From CAVSSX01 sp963730735 (lineage in GTDB: Bacteria > Actinomycetota > Acidimicrobiia > Acidimicrobiales > RAAP-2): a DNA stretch of 64,000 bases. Below, piece by piece: positions 47,086-54,169 of this stretch. The notes under the pieces were generated by a model. That model had not been told where the DNA came from, ran no database searches, and was given only the letters and a program-made list of their open reading frames with translations. Positions within the stretch are counted from its first letter, which is position 1, and the number at the start of each line of letters is the position of its first letter. The translations under genes and the position numbers were made by a program. The stretch covers positions 372,001 through 436,000 of the forward strand of contig CAVSSX010000012.1 in the NCBI GenBank assembly GCA_963730735.1, given 5' to 3'.

Positions 47086-47604
47086 GGCTGGGTTCCGGCA
47101 TCGGTCGGTCCATCCCATCGGCGACGGGGACATGGATCTGCCTCGTCGAGCGACGGGGTGAGTTCGGAGGAACGGCGTGCGCGATGTCGGAGACTCCCCT
47201 AGGCGGCCGTGCAGATCACGATACCTGTGGCACGAGCGACGGGAGGGTCATCGCTCCACCGTTCGTACCATTATCCGCGTAGACGTACTAGTTGTACGTA
47301 CCGGGTGACGCGAGCGGATGTCGAATGGCTCGACGAGTGCCCGTCGGCGGTCCGGAGCGTCGGCTCCGGTCGGGCGGCGCGGTCGCGGGCCCGGGGGATT
47401 CCTGCGTCGCCGAATCGCTCATGCGGTTCCCTCACGCGACGTCGCTCTGCTCACGCGGCCAGCTGGTAGGTGATCCGGTGGCGACCCCGCTAGCGGCAAC
47501 TCCCATTTATTCATACTTTCGCAGTATTCATTTTGCACGTGGTCGCGTACACTCACCCCAGTTGCGGACACCGGTACCGCGCCTGGCCAGAAAGGCTACG
47601 CCGA
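47086..47604. other. Intergenic region between polysaccharide and RiPP loci
   Basis: This 519-base gap is divergent and should contain promoters for the GH26-like gene and the peptide gene. ACGTAC (47283-47288) and GTACGT (47294-47299) form an inverted repeat with a 5-base spacer, a possible operator. Bases about 47500-47550 are AT-rich for this genome (CCCATTTATTCATACTTTCG), placed 55-100 bases before the peptide start, and are the best promoter candidate. No convincing reading frame. Confidence 0.5.
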
Positions 47605-48033
47605 ATGACGGACATGCTCGACCTCCCGGTGGCTGTGCTGCCCTTCCGCTTCGCTGAGACCGAGAAGCGTCCCCTCGGCGAACCGATCACCCCCGAGCAT
47701 CCCGACGTCACCGGACCGCTCGGCGTTCCGGACAAGGAGGACCCGGTGCGGTGCGGTCCGGGGAGCTGCCTGCCGACGGACGCCCCGCCACCCTGTGACG
47801 GCGGGACGTGGCGGTGCGCCTGCACCGAGACCTCGCCCGGACCGAACTGCGGGGAAACCAGCGCGCCCGACCCCGGCCCCGGCTGTGGCGCCACCGATGA
47901 CCCCGGCACGGACCCCGGGCCGGGTGAGCGCCCGTTCGTCGAGGACCTGGCGTTCACGCGGGCGTGGGCCCGCAGCGACGAGTTCGCCGCGTTGCAGCGC
48001 GAGCTCGACGCCGCACTGGCGAGCCGCAGCTAG
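47605..48033 (+). CDS. Putative RiPP precursor peptide, Cys/Ser/Thr-rich core
   Basis: A 142-residue peptide from ATG 47605 (AGAAAGG upstream). Residues 1-45 (DLPVAVLPFRFAETEKRPLG and on) contain no Cys and could be a leader. Residues 50-102 hold all seven Cys (50, 55, 64, 71, 73, 82, 94), with ten Ser/Thr, many Gly/Pro and words such as RCGPGSCLPTD and WRCACTETSPGPNCGETS. Residues 108-142 form an amphipathic helix-like tail (FVEDLAFTRAWARSDEFAAL) with no Cys, unusual for a lanthipeptide, where the core is normally C-terminal. It stands directly before a HopA1-like gene and a kinase-LanC gene. The role as substrate is inferred from position and composition; a small secreted or metal-binding protein is the alternative. 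Confidence 0.6.
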   Translation: MTDMLDLPVAVLPFRFAETEKRPLGEPITPEHPDVTGPLGVPDKEDPVRCGPGSCLPTDAPPPCDGGTWRCACTETSPGPNCGETSAPDPGPGCGATDDPGTDPGPGERPFVEDLAFTRAWARSDEFAALQRELDAALASRS

Positions 48034-48050
48034 ACCGACGACAGCACCCG

Positions 48051-48851
48051 GTGACGTCCCGGGGCCGGGTGCCCGACGCGGTGACGATGGCGATCGCCGA
48101 ACGACGGCCGCCGCCGGCTGACGTCGCCGCCCTCTCCATGGCGGTACTGCGGGTCGCGGCCGAGCTGACGCACTCGATGGAGAGCGGCGCCTTGGCCAGC
48201 CTCCTCTACGCGTCGAACTGGTCACCGCTGACTCCGTCCTGGCGGTCCCGGTTCCCCGACACCGACGCCGTGGAGCAATTCCTGTTCGGTGACGCCGGTG
48301 CCGTCGATGCCTCGCGCTGGCGAGGGCGCCCCGATGCCCACTGGTTCCACTTCGAGCCGGTCGACCGGGCCACCGGATCGCCACACCGCTGGAAGCTCTA
48401 CGTGAGCCCCGGCCCCGTCGCCGCCCCCGAGGCGCTCCGGCTCGCCCTGCCGGTGTTGGCCGACCACGGCCGACCACCCTTCAAGATCACCAAGAGCCCA
48501 CGCGGGTTGCTCCGACCGGACCGGATGGTCGTCTACCTGCGGTCCCAGGCCGAGCTCGAGCGCCTCGGGGAGGCCCTGGAGGGTCCGTTGGCCGACCTGC
48601 CGGCGCAGGGGGTGCCCTTCACCGCCGGCCTCCACCACTCGGGCATCACCTCGTGGGGCTACGACCCACCACCGTCGGTCAAGGCCTACGGAGCGAGCTG
48701 GCGGCAATGGCTCTCGAAGAAGCTGGGGGCCTACCTCCATGCCAGCGACGCCGACCAGCCCGAGGGACGCGTCCGTTTCGCCCTGGCCAAGATCGCCGAG
48801 GACGGCGTGGACCCCTCCACCTGGCGCCCGACCCCGGCCCTGTGGGCCTGA
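48051..48851 (+). CDS. HopA1-family protein, putative lanthipeptide lyase component
   Basis: A 266-residue soluble protein. The central and C-terminal part carries words I associate with the HopA1 effector-like family found in class V lanthipeptide and thioviridamide clusters: WKLYVSPGPVAAPEAL, PPFKITKSPRGLLRPDRMVV, VPFTAGLHHSGITSWGYDPP. In class V systems the HopA1-like partner (LanY/LxmY) is assigned the elimination step that turns phospho-Ser/Thr into dehydro residues. The N-terminal half (LTHSMESGALASLLYASNW) is less typical. GTG 48051 lies 18 bases after the peptide stop; ATG 48087 is an alternative. Ten bases separate its stop from the kinase-LanC start, so the three genes form one operon. 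Family assignment is from memory and should be tested. Confidence 0.65.
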   Translation: MTSRGRVPDAVTMAIAERRPPPADVAALSMAVLRVAAELTHSMESGALASLLYASNWSPLTPSWRSRFPDTDAVEQFLFGDAGAVDASRWRGRPDAHWFHFEPVDRATGSPHRWKLYVSPGPVAAPEALRLALPVLADHGRPPFKITKSPRGLLRPDRMVVYLRSQAELERLGEALEGPLADLPAQGVPFTAGLHHSGITSWGYDPPPSVKAYGASWRQWLSKKLGAYLHASDADQPEGRVRFALAKIAEDGVDPSTWRPTPALWA

Positions 48852-48861
48852 GACGTCGCCC

Positions 48862-51189
48862 GTGATCGACGACCGGCTCGTGCTGGCCCCCGGGGTGGTG
48901 ACGTTCCCCACCACCGAGCTCCCGACCGACGTCCGGAAGCTGGCCCGGGAGAGCGACCGGGTGGCGCTGACCCGGCGCCACGCCCGGTCCACGACCAAGC
49001 TGCTCGACGCCGAGGCGGCGGCGCTGATCGAGAAATTCCGGGAGCCCCGGCGGCTGGTCGAGGCGGTGGTCGAGCTGAGCGCCGAGCGCGACCTCGATCC
49101 GCACGAGCTGCTGGATCGCACCTATCCGATCGTCAAACAGCTGTTCGCCGAGCGCACCATCGTGGCGGCCGATGCCGGCCAGGAAGCGGTGGCCCCGCTC
49201 GAGGTGGCCCTCGCCCCGGGTGAGCGGCACGGTCGGTTCGAGGTGGTCCGGTGCGTCCAACACCTCGACGGAGGCGCCGTCTACCAGGCGCGTGGCGAGG
49301 ACGGGCGACTGGTGGCCCTGAAGGTGGCATCCGACCCGATCAGTCTCGGCGAGTTGGCCCGGGAGGCGGCGGTGCTCCGGGCCGTCCCCGACGGCCGGCT
49401 CCCGGCGTTGGTCGAGGACGGTACCGATCAGCCCACCGCCCACCTGGCGCTCGAGTGGCTCGACGGCGAGCGCAGCACGATCTTCGCCGATCGGATCCGC
49501 CGTCCGTGGGTCGGCGGAGGCCCGTCGCAGCTGCTGGCGGCGATCTGCTCGGTGGTGGCCGCCTACGGCGACCTGCACCGGTCCGGCCTCGTCCACGGGG
49601 ACGTACATCCGAAGAACGTCCTGGTTGACGACGACGGAGCCCGGGTCATCGACGTCGGCCTGTCGCTGGTGGACGGCGACCCGGAGCTCGGCCACGCCCG
49701 GCGCGGCGGGCTGCTGGCCTTCTACGAGCCCGAATGGGCGGCCGCCCTGGTAGGAGGGCGGCCGGTGCCGCCGGCCACCCGGCAGAGCGACCAGTACGCC
49801 CTCGGGGCGCTGGCCTACCTGATGCTGACCGGCCGGCACTACCTGGCCATGCGCGGCGACAAGTGGACCATGCTGCGCGACATCGTCACCGCCGAGCCCC
49901 TCCCGTTCGAGGCCCACGGCATGCGGCGCTGGCCGGCCGTCGAAACGGCGTTGGCCCGGGCGCTGGCCAAGGACCCCGACGACCGGTTCGAGTCGGTCGA
50001 CCAGTTCACCGCCGCCCTGTCGGTGGCGGCCGAGCGACATCAGCGCCGCCCACCACCCGACTCCGCCCGTCGCCTCCTGGCCGAGACCGAGGCCCGGTTG
50101 TCGCGTCCCGGGGGGCTCCTGGCGACCGGCCTTCCGGAGGCGCCGCACGCCTCGGTGAACTACGGCGCCGCCGGCGTGGCCTACTTCTGGTACCGGTTGG
50201 GCGTGCTGCGGGGCGAGCCCGGCCATCTGTTGACCGGCCTCCGTTGGCTCGGTCAGGCCGACCGGGCCGCCGGGGAGCCGGACGCCTTCACCAATGCCGA
50301 CCTCGGGCTGGTGCCGGCCAAGCTCGGCAACGTGTCGACGTATCACTCGGCGGCCGGCACGGCGGCCGTCCGGGCGTTGCTCTTCAATGCCATGGGCAAC
50401 CTCGCCATGACCGACGAGGCCCTCCGGAGTTTCGTCGCCGAATCTCGACGCCCGTGCGACAACCTCGACCTGACCGTCGGGCGGGCGGGCACCCTCAACA
50501 CGGCGGCCCTCTTGACCGAGGCCTGCCGTGGCACCACCCTCGCCCCCTCGTCGGGGCTCGCCGACCTCGGCCGCGAGCTGGTGACGACCCTCTGGGTCCG
50601 GCTCGAGCCGCAGTCGCTCGACGATGGCGAGCTCGGATGGTGGGGCATCGCCCACGGTTGGGCGGGCGTCCTGTTCGCCACCGCCCGGTGGTGCGACGCC
50701 ATGGGCCAGCCGCTCCCCCCGTCCGCCCAGGCTCGCCTCGACGAGCTGGCCGAGCGGGGGGTCGCCGACGGTCGCGGCCGGCGGTGGCAGGGTCCGAAGG
50801 ACCCGGTGATGCCCGGGTCGTGGTGCCACGGATCGACCGGCTACGTCCATCTCTGGGCGGCCGCCCACCGGGTCACCGGCTCCCCCCGGCACCGAGCGCT
50901 CGCCCTGGAGGCCGCCGAGCACTGTTGGACCAGCGCCAACGGCGCCGGCATGCTCTGTTGCGGCACGGCCGGCCAGGCCTACGCCATGCTCGTGGCCCAT
51001 CAGGAAAGTGGCGCCGTGACCTGGCTCCGACGGGCCAGGTCGCTGGCCGCCCGGAGCGTCGCCACCGTCGGGACGGAGGGGTCCCACGCCAACTCGCTCT
51101 ACAAGGGCGACGTCGGGATCGCCCTGTTGGCCGAGGACCTCCGGGATCCGGCCCGGGCCGCTCTGCCCCTGTTCGCCCGCGAGCGCTGA
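48862..51189 (+). CDS. RRE-kinase-LanC fusion, lanthionine-synthetase-like
   Basis: A 775-residue single protein. Residues about 35-105 (TTKLLDAEAAALIEKFREP, then ELLDRTYPIVKQLFAERTIV) resemble a PqqD-like RiPP recognition element. Residues about 120-400 are a protein-kinase fold: Lys154 in VALKVASD, catalytic loop HGDVHPKN (245-252), metal-binding Asp in VIDVGLS, and RQSDQYALGALAYLML. Residues about 410-775 are a LanC alpha/alpha barrel: YGAAGVAYFWYRLG, GWWGIAHGWAG (His598), WCHGSTG (Cys655) and MLCCGTAGQ (Cys699, Cys700), i.e. a zinc site of three Cys. There is no N-terminal lyase domain as in class III/IV enzymes; the HopA1-like neighbour could fill that role. GTG start at 48862. Confidence 0.85.
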   Translation: MIDDRLVLAPGVVTFPTTELPTDVRKLARESDRVALTRRHARSTTKLLDAEAAALIEKFREPRRLVEAVVELSAERDLDPHELLDRTYPIVKQLFAERTIVAADAGQEAVAPLEVALAPGERHGRFEVVRCVQHLDGGAVYQARGEDGRLVALKVASDPISLGELAREAAVLRAVPDGRLPALVEDGTDQPTAHLALEWLDGERSTIFADRIRRPWVGGGPSQLLAAICSVVAAYGDLHRSGLVHGDVHPKNVLVDDDGARVIDVGLSLVDGDPELGHARRGGLLAFYEPEWAAALVGGRPVPPATRQSDQYALGALAYLMLTGRHYLAMRGDKWTMLRDIVTAEPLPFEAHGMRRWPAVETALARALAKDPDDRFESVDQFTAALSVAAERHQRRPPPDSARRLLAETEARLSRPGGLLATGLPEAPHASVNYGAAGVAYFWYRLGVLRGEPGHLLTGLRWLGQADRAAGEPDAFTNADLGLVPAKLGNVSTYHSAAGTAAVRALLFNAMGNLAMTDEALRSFVAESRRPCDNLDLTVGRAGTLNTAALLTEACRGTTLAPSSGLADLGRELVTTLWVRLEPQSLDDGELGWWGIAHGWAGVLFATARWCDAMGQPLPPSAQARLDELAERGVADGRGRRWQGPKDPVMPGSWCHGSTGYVHLWAAAHRVTGSPRHRALALEAAEHCWTSANGAGMLCCGTAGQAYAMLVAHQESGAVTWLRRARSLAARSVATVGTEGSHANSLYKGDVGIALLAEDLRDPARAALPLFARER

Positions 51190-51689
51190 TCCTGGAGGGG
51201 CCGGGGGCCTCCCGACCCAGTCGACCTGGGCAGAGCAACGGAGCCCCGGCATATGGAGAAATGCCAGGGATACGTACTGGGGGTTGCACGGAGAGTCATT
51301 CAAGCGCTGCGAAGCGTACCGGTTGTGAACGAGTTCTCAAGCTGCCCTGGGCGTGGGGTCGAAAGCGGCGGGGAATGACAGAGGTATCCGATAGTGACCG
51401 GGAAGAGGCCATGACACTCCTACGGCGTTCGTCTGTGAAGGAAAAGAGGGTCCGCGCGCCTGTGACCACGACGCCCTCCTTCGGGGGCTGGCCAAGGTGA
51501 GCGACATCCCCATCTCGTCCGCTGCCAGAAGATCTGCCACGGTTCGGTGGTGGGCGTCCCGCTGGACGGGAAGCTCCAGTGGTTCGAGCGGATCGACGCC
51601 GGAAAACTGTGCGTGCACATGAAACGGGCCGGCCGGGCCGGGCAGCGGCGGGACCTCGGCCGCACCATTGAAGAAGCGGCGGCTGAAGA
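51190..51689. other. Intergenic region after the RiPP genes
   Basis: About 500 bases without a well supported gene. A GGAGG/CCTCC hairpin (about 51194-51214) follows the kinase-LanC stop and may end the operon. A 41-codon frame (ATG 51375 to 51500; MTEVSDSDREEAMTLLRRSS and a Thr-rich tail) has a weak ribosome-binding site; I do not call it a gene. The left end overlaps the uncertain 3' end of the SRAP gene. Confidence 0.4.
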
Positions 51690-52415
51690 AGCTCGCCGGT
51701 CGGTCGGCCCGCCGCTGACCCGTCGGCGGCCCGGCTGGTCCGCCCTCGGAGCGAGTTGATGGCCTCGAGCAGGTCCGGCCGATCGTTCTTCACGTTCCCG
51801 ACGTCCCGGCTCACCGGATGGTGGTCGAGCACGCCCCCGGCGGCGCGCAGCAGCCCGTGGAGTTCGTCCAGGTCGGCATGGGGGTCGAGCCACAGGTCCC
51901 AGGTGTCGCGCTCGAGCAGGACCGGCTGGCGGGTGTGGATGGCGGCCATGTCGGGACCGGCCTCGGTGGTGAGAATGCTGGCCGAGTCAGCCAGGTCCCA
52001 TCGGGCAGCTTCCAACCGTCACGGATGCCGGCGAAGAGCATCGGCGGCCGTCGGCCCGACGGAAGGCGTAGGCTGCTCTCCTTCGGGCCGAGCTTGTGCC
52101 ACTCGTCGAAGGCGTCGGCCGGGATGAGGATGCGCCGCCGTTCGAAGGCCTTGCGGAACATGGGCTTGGTGGCCACCGTCTCGGCCCGGGCATTGAACGT
52201 CGACGTGACGGCGCTCGGGAGCATGGCCCAGCTCGAAGCGAGTTCCCAGCGGTAGGCGTCGAGCAGTCGTCCCTGGTCGGTGGCCCCCACCCCGAGGATG
52301 GTCGCCGTGGGGCCGATGTTCCACGACAGCGTGGCGTCCTTCAGCTCGCCGAGCCCGGCCTCGAACAACCGCCCGTAGACTCGGGCTCCTCTCGAAGGAC
52401 GAACCGGCCGCACAC
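51690..52415 (-). CDS. SRAP (HMCES/YedK-like) protein, frameshifted
   Basis: Reconstructs to about 240 residues. The GTG start gives (M)CGRFVLREEPE with the catalytic Cys at position 2 that crosslinks to abasic sites in single-stranded DNA and has autoproteolytic ancestry. Further family segments: SWNIGPTATILGV, TFNARAETVATKPMFRKAF, RRILIPADAFDEWHK, FAGIRDGWKLPDGTW, SILTTEAGPDMAAIHTRQPV with the conserved His, and HHPVSRDVGNVKNDRPDLLE. Frame changes near 52388 and 52005; the 3' end is uncertain because the last frame stays open. Involved in replication-linked DNA protection. Unrelated to its neighbours. Confidence 0.78.
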
Positions 52416-52568
52416 AGAAGTGAGCGTAGGGCGGCCGGGCGACAACTTGACCAACCTGCCGATTGGTGGATAGGAACGCGGTTCGACACAATTCACCGGA
52501 ACCGGCCGATGGCCGGCTCGTGTCCAGTCCCGGGGGGTCGCTGGTGGGTCGTCGATCACGTTCGAAAG

Positions 52569-53751
52569 GTGCTTCGCGCCTCGGGGACGCTTGGGTGTGG
52601 CCGCCGCCTGCCTCCTCGGCACTGTCGGGACGGTGGCCACGGTCGGCTCGTCGGTCGCCGGCGCCTCGGCGTCGACCTACGTGATCGGCAACATCGGTAC
52701 CTACTCCGGGCCGGTCTCGGCGACTACGACGCCGCCCGTCTCGTCCTCACGGCGTGGGAGAAGGCCGAGAACGCCGCCGGCGGGATCAACGGCCACCCGG
52801 TCAAGATCATCTCGCTCGACGACCAGGGCAACCCGACCATCGCCCTGCAGGACGCCCAGCAGCTGGTCCAGCAGGCCACGTGCTCGCCGTGGTCGACGAC
52901 AACTCCAACGGTGGCACGAGCTACGGCGACTGCCTCGAGAAGGCCGGGGTGCCGCTGGTCGGCGCCCTGAACCCGCCGGCGCCGACGGACACCCTCTTCT
53001 TCCCCGTCGGTCCGAGCACCCTCGGGGTGGTCTACGGCGAAGTGGCCGCGGCCAACCTGGTGCACGCCAAGAAGATCGGCGTCCTCTACTGCGCTGAGTC
53101 GGCGGTCTGCGGACAGGCCGTGCCGCTCATCAAGGCCGACGCCGCCAAGGTAGGCACCTCGGTGACCTACTCGGCCGCCACGCCGGAAACGTCGCCGAGC
53201 TACGCCGCCTTCTGTCTGGCCGCCAAGCGGTCGGGCGGCACCGCGCTGCTCGTCCTCTTCGCCTCGCCCCGGCGTGATCTCCATCGCCCAGGGCTGCAAG
53301 CGGCAGGGGTACAACGTGACCATGCTCGGTGGCGTGGCCGGACCGGCGTTCGCCGCCGTCCCGGAGATGAATGGCTCGGTCGCGGCTCGGCGGTCTTCCC
53401 GTGGATCGGAACTCGACCCCGGCAACCGAGTCGTACCACGCGGCCATCGACAGGTACAAGCCGTCGATCAAGTCGATGAGCTCGTACAACGCCTTCGCCG
53501 CCTACCCGTGGGCCGACCTGCAGATGTTCGCCCTCGGCGCGGCCAAGATGAAGTCGGCCACCCCGGCCGGGCTGGCCGCCGGCCTCGACACCATCAAGAA
53601 CCAGAACCTCGGTGGTCTGATCGGGCCCACGACGTACACGGCCGGCAAGCAGTTCAACCCGACCTGCTACTTCTCGGTGCGGCTGAAGAGTGGCAAGTAC
53701 GTCGCCCTGAACGGCGGCAAGTACACCTGCCCGGCGGCGTCGGCCTCGTAG
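52569..53751 (+). CDS. ABC-transporter substrate-binding protein (branched-chain amino acid type), frameshifted
   Basis: Reconstructs to about 390 residues of a Peripla_BP_6-type binding protein: export signal (VAAACLLGTVGTVATVG), YVIGNIGTYSGPVSA, LTAWEKAENAAGGINGHPVK, ISLDDQGNPTIALQDAQQLV, VGTSVTYSAATPETSPSYAA, VTMLGGVAGPAFAAVPEM and SYNAFAAYPWADLQMFALGA. Pieces alternate between frames with at least five changes (about 52594, 52725, 52885, 53270, 53385). Binds an unknown small molecule outside the membrane; no permease or ATPase partner is adjacent, so it is an orphan here. Start uncertain (GTG 52569 assumed). Confidence 0.72.
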
Positions 53752-53760
53752 CCGGACGGT

Positions 53761-53790
53761 TCTTCGAGGAGGGCTAGCCCTCCTCGAAGA
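53761..53790. terminator. 30-base perfect palindrome, bidirectional terminator
   Basis: Bases 53761-53775 (TCTTCGAGGAGGGCT) are the exact reverse complement of 53776-53790. The palindrome lies between the convergent binding-protein and CMD genes and includes the last codons and stop of the latter, so it encodes LFEEG and folds in RNA at once. It is probably a two-way terminator. Confidence 0.7.
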
Positions 53791-54130
53791 GACCCAGGGC
53801 GATGGTGATGGCCGTCATGGCGTTGGGCCAGCCGGCATCAAAGGCCAAGTGGGTGATGGCCTCGACCAGCTCGTCGACGGTCACGCCGTTGTCGATGGGC
53901 CGTCGAAGGTGGGCCGCCATCTGCTCGGTGCGGTGCATCGAGACGAGGGCGGCCACGGTGATCAGGCTGCGGGTCGCGCTTGGAGAGCCCCGGCATTGCC
54001 GATGTCCCCGAAGATCAGGTCGTCGGTGAGGTCTCGCAGCTTCGGTGCGAACCCGCCGATGATCCGCTGGCCCGGGGTGGGATCGTCGGGAACGGTGATT
54101 TCGGTCCTCCACTCGTCTTCGTCCTCGGCC
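53774..54130 (-). CDS. Carboxymuconolactone decarboxylase (CMD)-family protein, frameshifted
   Basis: Reconstructs to about 118 residues: TEITVPDDPTPGQRIIGGFA, PKLRDLTDDLIFGDI, then after a frame change near 53975 SLITVAALVSMHRTEQMAAH and ELVEAITHLAFDAGWPNAMT, matching gamma-CMD proteins (the Cys pair of AhpD-type members is absent). Substrate unknown. The start is not fixed: the frame is open upstream to the MMPL gene end and I see no clear ATG. The stop lies inside the 30-base palindrome. Confidence 0.68.
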   Translation of the reverse strand, partial: GRGRRRVEDRNHRSRRSHPGPADHRRVRTEAARPHRRPDLRGHRQCRGSPSATRSLITVAALVSMHRTEQMAAHLRRPIDNGVTVDELVEAITHLAFDAGWPNAMTAITIALGLFEEG

Positions 54131-54169
54131 GGGGTGCGCTCGATAGCTGCCCGAGGCGGTCCGAGGCGG

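Noticed and set aside
47110..47250. Possible c-di-AMP (ydaO-type) aptamer near the Tat GH26 gene
   Set aside because: A GGGGTGA word is present, but on the strand opposite the nearby gene, and the remaining conserved blocks are missing.
48862..51189. Ordinary class III or IV lanthipeptide synthetase
   Set aside because: The N-terminal 110 residues are too short for the lyase domain of those enzymes and look like a recognition domain instead.
48679..51303. 874-codon minus-strand frame opposite the kinase-LanC gene
   Set aside because: Compositionally biased shadow; kinase and LanC motifs on the plus strand are unambiguous.
51375..51500. 41-codon frame after the RiPP genes as a second precursor
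   Set aside because: No Cys, weak ribosome-binding site, no resemblance to the first peptide; composition is within chance.
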